Notes under the pieces: model-generated | Seen by the model: the letters and a program-made list of their open reading frames with translations, nothing else | The model's database searches: none | Told to the model about the DNA's origin: nothing | In this document: positions 8,900-17,126 of the stretch, piece by piece | Position numbering within the stretch: position 1 is the first letter of the stretch | How the letters are laid out: every line of letters begins with the position of its first letter | Program-made: the position numbers and the translations under genes | From: Phenylobacterium sp. | Lineage (GTDB): Bacteria; Pseudomonadota; Alphaproteobacteria; Caulobacterales; Caulobacteraceae | Direction: 5' to 3' | Length of the DNA stretch: 64,000 bases | Assembly (NCBI RefSeq): GCF_016124325.1 | Contig: NZ_WGNY01000017.1 | Coordinates: 62,001 to 126,000 of the forward strand

Positions 8900-10129
8900 A
8901 TGGATTACAGGGAAGCTTTCCGCACGGCCCTTGAGCGCGTCCGCTCGGAAGGACGCTACCGCGTCTTCGCCGACCTCAAGCGTCACCGCGGCGAGTTCCC
9001 CCGGGCCACCTGGACCAAGGGCGACGGCTCCACCAGCGACGTCACCGTCTGGTGCTCGAACGACTATCTCGGCCAGGGCCAGAACCCCGTCGTCCTCGAC
9101 GCCATGCATCAGGCCATCGAAGAGGCCGGCGCGGGCTCGGGCGGCACCCGCAACATCTCGGGCACCACCCACTATCACGTGGAGCTGGAGGCCGAGCTGG
9201 CCGACCTGCACGGCAAGGAAGCCGCGCTGCTCTTCACCTCCGGCTACGTCTCCAACGAGGCGTCGCTGTCGACCCTCTACAAGATCCTGCCCGGCCTGAT
9301 CGTCTTCTCCGACGAGCTGAACCACAACTCGATGATCAGCGGCATCCGCGCCGGCAAGCGAGAGCAGCGCCGCGTGTTCCGCCACAACGACCTGGAACAC
9401 CTCGAACAGCTGCTGATGGAAGCCGATCCGGACGCGCCGAAGGTGATCGCCTTCGAGAGCGTCTATTCCATGGACGGCGACATCGCCGACATGCGCGGCA
9501 CGGTGGCGCTGGCCAAGAAGTACGGCGCCATGACCTACCTCGACGAGGTGCACGCGGTCGGCATGTACGGCCCCCGCGGCGCGGGCGTGGCCGAACGCGA
9601 CGGCGTGATGGCCGAGATCGACATCATCGAAGGCACGCTGGGCAAGGCGTTCGGCGTGATGGGCGGCTACATCGCCGCCGACGCGGTGATCTGCGACGCG
9701 ATCCGCAGCTGGGCCGACGGCTTCATCTTCACCACCTCGCTGCCGCCGGCGCTCGCCGCCGGCGCCGTGGCCTCGATCCGCTACCTCAAGGCGCACAACG
9801 AGGTCCGGCTGGCGCACCAGGAGCGTGCCGCCACCCTGAAGGCCAAGTTCCGCAAGGCGGGCCTGCCGGTCATGCCCAGCGTCAGCCACATCGTGCCGGT
9901 GCTGGTGGGCGACCCCATCCACTGCAAGATGATCTCCGACATCCTGCTCGAGGATCACGGCGTCTACGTCCAGCCGATCAACTTCCCCTCCGTGCCGCGC
10001 GGCACCGAGCGCCTCCGCTTCACGCCGTCGCCGGCGCATACCGACGGCATGATGGACGAGCTGGTCGAGGCCCTCGAAGCCCTCTGGGTCCGCTGCAACG
10101 TCAAGCGCGTGGGCGGCTACGCCGCCTAG
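8900..10129 (+). CDS. hemA: 5-aminolevulinate synthase
   Basis: 409 aa, PLP-dependent alpha-oxoamine synthase that condenses glycine and succinyl-CoA to 5-aminolevulinate, the alphaproteobacterial (Shemin) route to heme. Visible are the glycine-rich [15 protein letters not shown] segment, [10 protein letters not shown] (the Asp that pairs with PLP nitrogen), and the PLP lysine at about K249 in [12 protein letters not shown]. The start [23 protein letters not shown] matches the family N-terminus; an in-frame ATG at 8816 would add 28 residues without family match. A FixK/FNR box at 8735-8748 suggests induction at low oxygen. A strong terminator follows at 10257-10288. Confidence 0.96.
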   Translation: MDYREAFRTALERVRSEGRYRVFADLKRHRGEFPRATWTKGDGSTSDVTVWCSNDYLGQGQNPVVLDAMHQAIEEAGAGSGGTRNISGTTHYHVELEAELADLHGKEAALLFTSGYVSNEASLSTLYKILPGLIVFSDELNHNSMISGIRAGKREQRRVFRHNDLEHLEQLLMEADPDAPKVIAFESVYSMDGDIADMRGTVALAKKYGAMTYLDEVHAVGMYGPRGAGVAERDGVMAEIDIIEGTLGKAFGVMGGYIAADAVICDAIRSWADGFIFTTSLPPALAAGAVASIRYLKAHNEVRLAHQERAATLKAKFRKAGLPVMPSVSHIVPVLVGDPIHCKMISDILLEDHGVYVQPINFPSVPRGTERLRFTPSPAHTDGMMDELVEALEALWVRCNVKRVGGYAA

Positions 10130-10209
10130 GCCGGCGACGGCCGCCGCCTGCGACATTCCGCGCCGCGGCGTTTTGGCCTGCACTCGAATCCGTCGAAGCG
10201 TGCTCAACT

Positions 10210-10230
10210 CCAGATCGGGATCCGATCTGG
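10210..10230 (+). repeat. Short perfect inverted repeat downstream of hemA
   Basis: CCAGATCGG (10210-10218) and CCGATCTGG (10222-10230) are separated by only GAT. It lies 80 bp past the hemA stop and 27 bp before the terminator hairpin. It could be a protein-binding palindrome or a tight RNA hairpin guarding the 3' end of the hemA transcript. Confidence 0.4.
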
Positions 10231-10256
10231 CCCACAACCCGACACAGGCGGTTCCC

Positions 10257-10288
10257 GGACGCCCCTCGCGAGAGGGGCGTCCTGTTTT
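10257..10288 (+). terminator. Rho-independent terminator after hemA
   Basis: An 11-bp perfect stem, GGACGCCCCTC (10257-10267) and GAGGGGCGTCC (10272-10282), has a GCGA tetraloop and is followed by TGTTTT. It ends hemA transcription. The symmetric hairpin may also serve the mucR-like gene arriving on the opposite strand, though that side has few Ts. Confidence 0.85.
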
Positions 10289-10298
10289 CCGGGAAGCC

Positions 10299-10730
10299 TC
10301 AGTTGCGGCGGCGCACGCCGCGACCCAGGCCGATCTTCTTGGCGAATTCGGACCGCCGCGCGGCATAGGCCGGCGCCACCATCGGATAGTCGGGCGCGAG
10401 GCCCCAGCGGCGGCGATAGTCGTCCGGGCTCATGTCGTAGCGCGAGCGCAGGTAGCGCTTGAGCATCTTCAGCTTCTTCCCGTCCTCCAGGCACACGATG
10501 TAGTCGCGCTGGATCGAGCGCCCGACCGGCACGGCCGGCTTGGGGCGTTCCTCGGCCACCACCGGAGCCGGGTCGGCGAGCTGCCGCAGGGCGGTGTGGA
10601 CCGAGCGTATGATGTCCGGGACGTCGTCGGTCGTGACCGGGTTGCGGCTGACGTAGGCCGCCACGATTCCCGCGCCCAGCCGCATCAGGTCCTCGCCCGA
10701 CAGTTCGCTCGAATCGGGAGCTACGCTCAT
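10299..10730 (-). CDS. MucR/Ros-family transcriptional regulator with altered zinc-ligand positions
   Basis: 143 aa from ATG 10730. The MucR/Ros fold spans roughly residues 12-135, including DYIVCLEDGKKLKMLKRYL and MSPDDYRRRWGL. Ros coordinates zinc through Cys79, Cys82, His92 and His97. The aligned positions here are Cys80, Asp83, Tyr93 and Tyr98, so only one classical ligand remains, as in Ros homologues reported to fold without zinc. In Caulobacter, MucR proteins silence and time cell-cycle and exported-function genes together with SciP and CtrA; a similar role here is inference. It is divergent from glyA, with 183 bp between the starts. Confidence 0.9.
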   Translation of the reverse strand: MSVAPDSSELSGEDLMRLGAGIVAAYVSRNPVTTDDVPDIIRSVHTALRQLADPAPVVAEERPKPAVPVGRSIQRDYIVCLEDGKKLKMLKRYLRSRYDMSPDDYRRRWGLAPDYPMVAPAYAARRSEFAKKIGLGRGVRRRN

Positions 10731-10836
10731 GACTTCCCCTTCTCGACAGACAGCCGCCCGCGCTGACGCCATGGCGCCGCGCCGTCGTCTTTCCGGGTCA
10801 ACGCTGGGCGGGCGCGATAGTTCCCCCGGCGCGGTT

Positions 10837-10879
10837 GGAGCGAGGGGCGTTCGGGAGTAAAGGAGGCGCTCCGCGCCCC
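10837..10879 (+). other. Candidate structured leader (possible pseudoknot) upstream of glyA
   Basis: Two 6-bp complementary pairs are interleaved: GGAGCG (10837-10842) with CGCTCC (10867-10872), and GGGGCG (10844-10849) with CGCCCC (10874-10879). Because the second pair straddles the first, both together would make a pseudoknot, enclosing AAAGGAGG in its 17-nt loop. The element lies 35-77 nt before the glyA TTG start. It does not match any riboswitch consensus that I can recall, and chance pairing in GC-rich DNA is a real alternative. Confidence 0.3.
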
Positions 10880-10913
10880 CGGGATTCATTCGTCCGCCAG
10901 AAAGGTCTCGCCC

Positions 10914-12209
10914 TTGAACCTGCACGTCCAAGCACAGCCCGCATCCGCCGACTTCTTCAACCAGGGCGTCGGCCAGGCCGATCCTGAACTCGCGGGCGTC
11001 CTGCAGGGCGAGCTGAAGCGGCAGCAGGATCAGATCGAGCTGATCGCCTCGGAGAATATCGTCTCCAAGGCCGTGCTGGAGGCCCAGGGCTCGGTGCTGA
11101 CCAACAAGTACGCCGAGGGCTATCCGGGCAAGCGCTACTACGGCGGCTGTGAAGTCGTGGACGAGGCCGAACGCCTGGCCCAGGAGCGCGCCAAGCAGCT
11201 CTTCGGCTGCGAGTACGCCAACGTCCAGCCGCACTCGGGCAGCCAGGCGAACCAGGCGGTGTTCATGGCCACCATGGCGCCGGGCGACACCTTCATGGGC
11301 ATGAACCTGGACCACGGCGGGCACCTGACCCACGGCAAGAGCGTCAACCAGTCGGGCAAGTGGTTCCATCCCGTGGCCTACGGCGTGCGGACCCAGGACC
11401 ACCTGATCGACTACGATGAGGCCGCCGCCGTGGCGCGCGAGCACAAGCCGAAGGTGATCATCGCCGGCGGCTCGGCCTATTCGCGGGCCATCGACTTCGC
11501 CCGCTTCCGCGCCATCGCCGACGAGGTGGACGCGCTCCTGATGTGCGACGTGGCCCACTACGCCGGCCTGATCGTGGCGGGGGAATATCCCAACCCGTTC
11601 CCGCACGCCCACGTGGTCACCACCACCACCCACAAGACCCTGCGCGGCCCCCGGGGCGGCATGGTCATGACCAACGACAAGAAGCTGGCGAAGAAGATCG
11701 ATTCCGCCGTCTTCCCGGGCCTCCAGGGCGGGCCGCTGATGCACGTGATCGCCGCCAAGGCGGTGGCGTTCGGCGAGGCCCTGAAGCCCGAGTTCAAGAC
11801 CTATGCGAAGCGGGTGATCGAGAACGCCCGCGCCCTGGCCGACGGCCTGCAGGACGCCGGCTTCAAGATCGTCTCGAACGGCACCGACAGCCACCTCATG
11901 CTGGTGGACCTGACCCCCAAGGGCGTCAGCGGCGCGGTCGCCGAGGTCGCGCTGGAGCGCGCCGGCATCACCACCAACAAGAACTCGATCCCCGGCGACC
12001 CGCTGCCGCCGATGCAGACCTCGGGCCTGCGCGTCGGCTCCCCGGCCGGAACCACCCGCGGCTTCGGCCCGGAGGAGTTCCGCAAGATCGGCCACTGGAT
12101 CGGCGAGGTGCTGGACGCCGTGGCCACCGGCGAGGACTCCTCGGCCGTCGAGGAAAAGGTCCGCGGGGAGGTCCTGGAGATGACGAGACGCTTCCCCATC
12201 TACAGCTGA
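10914..12209 (+). CDS. glyA: Serine hydroxymethyltransferase
   Basis: 431 aa, PLP enzyme that interconverts serine and glycine with tetrahydrofolate and supplies one-carbon units. Family motifs include [15 protein letters not shown], the [15 protein letters not shown] substrate segment, and the PLP lysine at about K241 in [15 protein letters not shown]. Translation probably begins at TTG 10914: AAAGG lies 8 nt upstream and no ATG fits the family N-terminus better. It produces glycine, the substrate of HemA encoded just upstream. nrdR follows after 32 bp. Confidence 0.96.
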   Translation: MNLHVQAQPASADFFNQGVGQADPELAGVLQGELKRQQDQIELIASENIVSKAVLEAQGSVLTNKYAEGYPGKRYYGGCEVVDEAERLAQERAKQLFGCEYANVQPHSGSQANQAVFMATMAPGDTFMGMNLDHGGHLTHGKSVNQSGKWFHPVAYGVRTQDHLIDYDEAAAVAREHKPKVIIAGGSAYSRAIDFARFRAIADEVDALLMCDVAHYAGLIVAGEYPNPFPHAHVVTTTTHKTLRGPRGGMVMTNDKKLAKKIDSAVFPGLQGGPLMHVIAAKAVAFGEALKPEFKTYAKRVIENARALADGLQDAGFKIVSNGTDSHLMLVDLTPKGVSGAVAEVALERAGITTNKNSIPGDPLPPMQTSGLRVGSPAGTTRGFGPEEFRKIGHWIGEVLDAVATGEDSSAVEEKVRGEVLEMTRRFPIYS

Positions 12210-12241
12210 TAGCGTTTATTGGCCGCATAGGGGGCTAGATC

Positions 12242-12715
12242 ATGCGCTGCCCGTTCTGCGGCCACGAAGAAACCCAGGTGAAGGATTCCCGCCCGTCGGA
12301 AGACGGCGCGGCGATCCGGCGTCGCCGGATGTGCCCCGCGTGCGAGGGCCGTTTCACGACCTTCGAGCGGGTGCAGCTGCGCGAGCTGACCATCCTCAAG
12401 CGCTCGGGGCGGCGCACGCCCTTCGACCGCGACAAACTCGCCCGGTCGATCTCCATCGCCATCCGCAAGCGGCCGATCGAGCCCGAGCGGGTGGAGCGGA
12501 TGATCTCGGCCATCGTGCGCCAGCTCGAAAGCATGGGCGAGACCGAGCTGCCGTCGTCCACCATCGGCGAGCTGGTGATGAAGCACCTGAAGCAGCTCGA
12601 TGACGTGGCCTACGTCCGCTACGCCTCGGTCTACCGCGACTTCCGCGAAACCCAGGACTTCGCCCGCTTCCTGGGCGAGGAAGGCCTGAACGAGGTCCTG
12701 GCGCGCGAGCGCTAG
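12242..12715 (+). CDS. nrdR: Transcriptional repressor NrdR
   Basis: 157 aa. The N-terminal zinc ribbon has four cysteines ([12 protein letters not shown] and [13 protein letters not shown]), followed by an ATP-cone domain ([21 protein letters not shown]). NrdR senses dNTP/ATP and represses ribonucleotide reductase genes by binding NrdR boxes. The ATG at 12242 gives the invariant MRCPFC start. It sits 32 bp after glyA, the usual alphaproteobacterial pairing, so the two are likely co-transcribed. Confidence 0.97.
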   Translation: MRCPFCGHEETQVKDSRPSEDGAAIRRRRMCPACEGRFTTFERVQLRELTILKRSGRRTPFDRDKLARSISIAIRKRPIEPERVERMISAIVRQLESMGETELPSSTIGELVMKHLKQLDDVAYVRYASVYRDFRETQDFARFLGEEGLNEVLARER

Positions 12716-12740
12716 GTCCGGTTCGCGGGCCCTACAGCGC

Positions 12741-12860
12741 GTCATCCCGGACGCAGGGCGCGCAGCGCCCGAAGATCCGGGACCCAGCAGCTCAGATGTC
12801 GACGCTACGCGGCTGGCTCCCGGCTCTCCGCGCTCTTGCGAGCGCTCCGGCCGGGATGAC
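12741..12860. repeat. REP-like intergenic inverted repeat element
   Basis: A 120-bp element bounded by perfect 10-bp inverted ends, GTCATCCCGG (12741-12750) and CCGGGATGAC (12851-12860). Inside lies a nested hairpin, GGGCGC-GCA-GCGCCC (12756-12770), and paired CCGG-rich arms. This style of GTCATCCCGG-bounded intergenic repeat is familiar from Caulobacterales and other alphaproteobacteria; I recall it as a family but cannot check copy number. Only one copy occurs in this window. It separates the glyA-nrdR operon from an AT-richer orphan gene. Confidence 0.7.
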
Positions 12861-13055
12861 GAAAATGCGGGGTGAAAGGCCGGTCCTCGGAGCGCCGCCG
12901 ATGTCTCCATCCTACCCGGAGGCGAGCTCCGTAAGATCGGATCTCGGATTGATCATGCCCACGCCTTGACAGAAAGAACGCGGTTCCGCCTGGCAGACCT
13001 CGTGAAGTGGCGCCCCTCGACCTTGAGCTGCTGTTGGGTGCAGAATTGATTGCAA
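12861..13055. other. Gene-free stretch before the orphan gene
   Basis: Together with the REP-like element this makes a 385-bp gap. No reading frame here resembles a protein: the short frames that enter the next gene from 13007 are out of frame with it and carry no motif. Base composition falls towards the AT-richer gene that follows. Confidence 0.5.
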
Positions 13056-13083
13056 TGTTCGAGAACACAAGTCAGGGTATATT
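13056..13083 (+). promoter_or_regulatory. Possible operator palindrome and -10 element of the orphan gene
   Basis: TGTTC-GA-GAACA (13056-13067) is a perfect 12-bp palindrome. Ten bases further on is TATATT (13078-13083), a good -10 hexamer in this GC-rich genome, 18 nt before the ATG at 13101. No matching -35 at 16-18 bp is seen. The palindrome sits where a repressor or activator would contact the promoter. It does not fit the alphaproteobacterial LexA pattern GTTC-N7-GTTC. Confidence 0.35.
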
Positions 13084-13100
13084 AGCGGTGGGGGCGACGC

Positions 13101-14354
13101 ATGTTCAGACTTGTGTTGACGGCGTTTTGTGCCTGGCTTGTGGCGACGCCCTGCTGGTCGCTGAGTTTCGGCGTAAAGGGGGGGCTTGATGGGTCGACCC
13201 GCCGTTTCTTAGAGCGGTATCCTGCTACCGTCAGGGAGGAATTTATCAAAGCGCTTGAGCAGGCCCTTCCGCTGCTAGACAAGAGCGTCGATACAGCGTT
13301 CGACCGCATTGATTTTTCGGTGGAGAAGGCCACCGATCGCTTGCAGTGTACGCTAGAGACCCTACCGCCGATCGCTGGAAGTGCGGCTGATAGAGTCGTA
13401 CGGGAAGTTCTAAACAAGCCATCCGGCAACACCGCCACGAGCAATCTTCTGAGATTTGCGGAGAATCGGCGCGAGAAGATCAACGGAAGCACCAGTCCGA
13501 CCTGGGCGTTCGCACGTTACACGGACGTCATAGCAACGGTACGTGAGGTTAGATGTAGGTTTTCTGGAGTTCCCGATCTCGTGCTTGCGATTGATCAGCT
13601 GTCGATTAGCTTTTTTGAGAGTCATGATACCTGGAAATACATAAAAGAAATTGACTGCGATACGGCGAACAATTGCTACGGTCTACTTTATAGAGATACA
13701 GTCGCTCTTATTGGTGCTTCCGACCCGCGTGATGTAGTGGCAACAAATGCCAAGGTTCGAATCGAAGCCTTGCCAAAGCCAGGCATCAGGCTGAGCGGCG
13801 ACGGGTTCGAACGGGTAGGATCCGCTCGGGGAAGTCGTCTGCCGCTCAAAGACTATGAGGCTGACGCACGCGAGCTTCGGTCAATCCAACTCGGAATAGC
13901 CTTCGAAAGTTTGAAGCGCGCTGACGCGGCGATGAAGATGCTCGACGGCTACGCCGTCCAACTCGCCGGCGCCGAGAACGCATATGCGAGCATCATCGCC
14001 GGCTATGGTTCCAACAATTCCCGTCTCCTCCGAGTAGCCGTTCTTGGTGATGGTTCGGGAATGGGACCCGCGGAGACGCTGGAGTCATCATTGAAAGATA
14101 TCAATTTTGATCAGGTCCTCGCGACTTCGGATGCAGAAGAAGTGAATGTCCGCGTCGCAAAGATGCGCGGTTCGAGAGACAGCCAACTCGCTGCGGTCAA
14201 GGACATACGGGCAGGCTTCGAGAGTCGGTTGAACTCGGTACTCGCTTACGAAGCCGAACTGGCAAGGCGTCAGCGTTTGGCTGAGGAAGCTGCTGCCAGG
14301 GTTGACCGAAGAGGCGGAGGCGGCCCTCCAGGCGGCGGGTGTCCTCGCTGTTAG
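13101..14354 (+). CDS. Hypothetical secreted protein with atypical base composition
   Basis: 417 aa, not recognised. A Sec signal peptide is likely at residues 1-22 (MFRLVLTAFCAWLVATPCWS). The body is mixed helical, with clusters such as ALEQALPLLDKSVDTAFDRI and a Cys pair in IDCDTANNC. The C-terminus turns charged and helical (EAELARRQRLAEEAAARVD) and ends in a Gly/Pro-rich tail RRGGGGPPGGGCPRC. Codon use is unlike its neighbours: AT-ending codons, TTT, ATA and AGA are common, whereas adjacent genes are strongly GC3-rich. It is a single gene between a REP-like element and chromosomal genes, with no transposase nearby. A transferred gene is the simplest reading; function cannot be stated. GGTGGGGG precedes the ATG. 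Confidence 0.7.
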   Translation: MFRLVLTAFCAWLVATPCWSLSFGVKGGLDGSTRRFLERYPATVREEFIKALEQALPLLDKSVDTAFDRIDFSVEKATDRLQCTLETLPPIAGSAADRVVREVLNKPSGNTATSNLLRFAENRREKINGSTSPTWAFARYTDVIATVREVRCRFSGVPDLVLAIDQLSISFFESHDTWKYIKEIDCDTANNCYGLLYRDTVALIGASDPRDVVATNAKVRIEALPKPGIRLSGDGFERVGSARGSRLPLKDYEADARELRSIQLGIAFESLKRADAAMKMLDGYAVQLAGAENAYASIIAGYGSNNSRLLRVAVLGDGSGMGPAETLESSLKDINFDQVLATSDAEEVNVRVAKMRGSRDSQLAAVKDIRAGFESRLNSVLAYEAELARRQRLAEEAAARVDRRGGGGPPGGGCPRC

Positions 14355-14461
14355 CAGCTGCCTAGGCCAATGCGACCTCTCCACCCGTCCCTGACATTCG
14401 CGACGTCCGCCCTCCGCCTACGTCCGTTCCTGACGTACCGGCGTGCTCCACTCCGCGCCTC

Positions 14462-15034
14462 ATGCTGGACGCGCTCGACATCACCGAGGCCGAGGCGGCG
14501 GGGCTTTCCGAGCTCGCGGCGCTGGACCTCGCCACGGCCCGCCGCTTCACCGAGCGGGCCCACGCGGCGGAAGACCCCGACGAAGCCAACCGCCTGGCCC
14601 GCACCGCCCAGCGCGCCGCGCGCTCCTACCGCCAGTTCCTGCTGCTGAAGGTCCGGCTGAAGCGCGCCCTGGCCGAACATGCGCGCGAACATCCGCAGGT
14701 CCGCGACGAAGCCGCCGTGGCCCGGCGCATGGCCACGGTGCGCCGCGCGGTGGCCCGCGTCGCCTGGGCCGAGCGCGAGGCCTGCGAAGGTCCCGACGAC
14801 GAACGCGACGAGCTGTTCGACGATCTGGTCGGCGGCCTCGTGGAAGGCCTGGCGCGCCGCGCCCCGGACGAGACGTTCGAACGCGCGCCGATCGACGAGG
14901 CGGTCGTCGAACTCGCCCTCGAACTGGGCCTGTCCGAGGCCTGCGCCCGCGCCTGGCGCGATCTGCCCGATCCGCCGCCGGAGGCCACGGCGTTCCTCGA
15001 CGACCTCGACCCGCCCTGGCGCGGCTCGGGCTGA
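14462..15034 (+). CDS. Hypothetical helical protein
   Basis: 190 aa, no known domain recognised. It is Ala/Arg/Glu-rich and almost wholly helical, with repeated amphipathic stretches (ARRFTERAHAAEDPDEANRL, FLLLKVRLKRALAEHAREH), an acidic region DDERDELFDDLV and an acidic C-terminus. There is no signal peptide. Strong GC3 codon bias supports real coding. The ATG at 14462 begins MLDALDITEAEAAGLSELA; I see no clear Shine-Dalgarno. It precedes ribH by 209 bp with no recognisable gene between. The role is unknown. Confidence 0.65.
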   Translation: MLDALDITEAEAAGLSELAALDLATARRFTERAHAAEDPDEANRLARTAQRAARSYRQFLLLKVRLKRALAEHAREHPQVRDEAAVARRMATVRRAVARVAWAEREACEGPDDERDELFDDLVGGLVEGLARRAPDETFERAPIDEAVVELALELGLSEACARAWRDLPDPPPEATAFLDDLDPPWRGSG

Positions 15035-15243
15035 GCCCCGGGACTGGCGGCTCGCGCCCAGCTCCCGCGGGGGAGGGCGACATCTTCGGCGTGAACCTGA
15101 TCCCGCGCACCCGGGATGCGCCTTCGCATGGCCGCCTCGATTCCGGCGCGCCGGCGGACCTCGTGATCGACAGGCCGGCGCGCCATCTCGCCCGCTGGCG
15201 AGAAACGGCCTAAGAGCAGCATCCAACTGTTCAAGGACTTTCG

Positions 15244-15708
15244 ATGAGCGATGAACCGCTGCGCCTCCTGATCGTGGAGGCGCGATTCTACGACGGGCTG
15301 GCGGACGCCCTGCTGGATGGCGCGACCCAGGCGCTCGCCGCCTTCGGCGCGGAATATGACGTGGTCTCCGTTCCCGGCGCCCTGGAGATTCCCGCGGCGA
15401 TCGCGTTCGCGGAGGAGGGCGGTCACCGGCCGGCCGGCAAGCACTACGACGGCTATTTGGCCCTGGGCGCGGTGATCGCCGGCGAAGCCTTCCATTTCGA
15501 GATCGTCGCCGCCGAGGCTGTGCGGGGGCTGATGGACCTGTCGGTCGGCCGCCGGCTCTGCATCGGCAGCGGCGTGGTGACCTGTGAAGACGAGGACCAG
15601 GCCTGGGCCATGGCCCGGACGAGCGAAGGCGACAAGGGCGGCGCGGCGGCCCAGGCGGCGCTCTCCATGATCGCGCTCAAGCAGCAACTGATGGGGGGCA
15701 AGCGATGA
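15244..15708 (+). CDS. ribH: 6,7-dimethyl-8-ribityllumazine synthase
   Basis: 154 aa. It forms the lumazine precursor of riboflavin from the ribityl-diamino-pyrimidine and dihydroxybutanone phosphate. Motifs are the N-terminal [45 protein letters not shown] (the His is the catalytic base) and [11 protein letters not shown]. It overlaps nusB by 4 bp (ATGA), so the two are translationally coupled. No FMN riboswitch consensus is seen in the 209 bp upstream. Confidence 0.95.
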   Translation: MSDEPLRLLIVEARFYDGLADALLDGATQALAAFGAEYDVVSVPGALEIPAAIAFAEEGGHRPAGKHYDGYLALGAVIAGEAFHFEIVAAEAVRGLMDLSVGRRLCIGSGVVTCEDEDQAWAMARTSEGDKGGAAAQAALSMIALKQQLMGGKR

Positions 15709-16169
15709 GCGCCCACGCTTCGCGCTCTGTGGCGCGGCTCGCCGCCGTCCAGGCGCTCTATCAGATGGAGGTGTCGAGCATCGGCGTCGAGCACGTGATC
15801 CGCGAGTTCTCCGAGCATCGCTTCGACCGCGACGTCGACGGGGTGACCCTGGCGGCGGCCGACGAGGCCTTCTTCGGCGACCTCGTGCGCGGCGTGGTGG
15901 GCGAGCAGTCCCGCATCGACGCGGCGATCGTGCGGCGGCTGGCCTCGGGGTGGCGGCTGGAGCGGCTGGACGCCACGGTGCGCGCGATCCTGCGCGCCGG
16001 CGCCTTCGAGCTGGCCCATCGCCCCGACGTACCCACCGAGGTGGTGATCGACGAATACGTGGAGCTGGCCAAGAGCTTCTTCGAGGGGACCGAGCCGGGG
16101 TTCGTCAACGGCGCCCTCGATGGCGTGGCCCGCGACGTCCGGGCGGCCAAGGATGACCCAGCTGGATGA
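15705..16169 (+). CDS. nusB: Transcription antitermination factor NusB
   Basis: 154 aa, all-helical NusB domain. It binds boxA RNA with NusE (S10) in rRNA antitermination. Recognisable parts are [17 protein letters not shown] at the N-terminus and [27 protein letters not shown] near the C-terminus, the most conserved NusB segment. It overlaps ribH by 4 bp and thiL by 17 bp, giving the compact ribH-nusB-thiL operon. Confidence 0.96.
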   Translation: MSAHASRSVARLAAVQALYQMEVSSIGVEHVIREFSEHRFDRDVDGVTLAAADEAFFGDLVRGVVGEQSRIDAAIVRRLASGWRLERLDATVRAILRAGAFELAHRPDVPTEVVIDEYVELAKSFFEGTEPGFVNGALDGVARDVRAAKDDPAG

Positions 16170-17091
16170 GTTCGGCGAGATCGCCCGGCTCTTCCGGCCC
16201 CTGACCCGCGGCGCGGCGGGAGCCTTCGATCTTCGCGACGACGCCGCCGTGGTTCCGCAACGTCCGGGCTACGACCTGGTGGTGACCAAGGACGCCATCG
16301 TCGAGGGCGTCCACTACCTGGCCGGCGAGACGCCCGAGCTTGTGGGCCGCCGGCTGGCGCGGGTGAACCTGTCGGATCTCGCGGCCAAGGGCGCCGAACC
16401 GTTCGCGGCCTTCCTGGCGGTGGCCTGGCCCAAGGACTTCGGCGACGCCGATCGCGCCGGCTTCGCCGCCGGCCTGGGCGCCGACCTGCGCGAGGCGGGC
16501 GTCAGCCTGATGGGCGGCGACACGGTCTCCACGCCGGGCCCGCTGACCGCCAGCCTGACCGCCCTGGGCTGGGTCCCGGAAGGCCGGATGGTGCGCCGCG
16601 CCGGCGCGCGGCCGGGCGACCGGCTGATCGTCAGCGGCCACATCGGCGACGGTTGGCTGGGGCTGCTGGCCGCCCGCGGCGAGATCGCCGACCCGGAGGG
16701 CCGCCTTGCGGCGCGATACCGCCTGCCGACGCCGCGGCTCGATCTGCGCGCCGCGGTGCTGGAGCACGCCACCGCCGCCGCCGATGTCTCCGACGGCCTG
16801 ATCGCCGACGCCGGCCACATCGCCGAAGCCAGCGGCGTGGGGCTGATCCTGGACCTGGCGCGCGTGCCGCTGTCGTCGCCCGCGCGGACATGGCTGGCGG
16901 CCCAGCCCGATCGCGCGGCCGCCCTGGCGGCCCTGGCCAGCGGCGGCGACGACTATGAGATCGTGGCGACGTCGGCCGTCGCCGTGCCGGGCTTCACGGT
17001 CGTCGGCGAGGTCGTCGAGGGGCGCGGGCTGGAGGCGCGGCTGGACGGGCAGGTGATCGATCCGGGCGCGGGCGGCTGGCGCCACGGCTGA
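16153..17091 (+). CDS. thiL: Thiamine-monophosphate kinase
   Basis: 312 aa, PurM-like fold, which phosphorylates thiamine monophosphate to the active diphosphate. Motifs are [13 protein letters not shown] at the start, [19 protein letters not shown] (metal-binding Asp residues), [28 protein letters not shown] and [15 protein letters not shown]. Start at ATG 16153 (MTQLDEFG), inside the nusB 3' end; a longer frame from 16120 adds residues without family match. Last gene of the ribH operon. Confidence 0.94.
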   Translation: MTQLDEFGEIARLFRPLTRGAAGAFDLRDDAAVVPQRPGYDLVVTKDAIVEGVHYLAGETPELVGRRLARVNLSDLAAKGAEPFAAFLAVAWPKDFGDADRAGFAAGLGADLREAGVSLMGGDTVSTPGPLTASLTALGWVPEGRMVRRAGARPGDRLIVSGHIGDGWLGLLAARGEIADPEGRLAARYRLPTPRLDLRAAVLEHATAAADVSDGLIADAGHIAEASGVGLILDLARVPLSSPARTWLAAQPDRAAALAALASGGDDYEIVATSAVAVPGFTVVGEVVEGRGLEARLDGQVIDPGAGGWRHG

Positions 17092-17126
17092 ACCGGGCTA
17101 ACGTTCCGGCAAAAGAGGGGGAACGC

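Noticed and set aside
13007-13189. 60-codon frame overlapping the start of the orphan gene
   Set aside because: It is out of frame with the longer gene, lacks motif or ribosome site, and runs through the likely promoter.
15119-15213. A short open frame (GAPADLVIDRP...) before ribH resembling the end of an amidohydrolase
   Set aside because: Only a few residues fit, no other part of such an enzyme is present, and there is no ribosome site.
15035-15243. Possible FMN riboswitch before ribH
   Set aside because: I looked for the conserved RFN segments and found no matching order on either strand.
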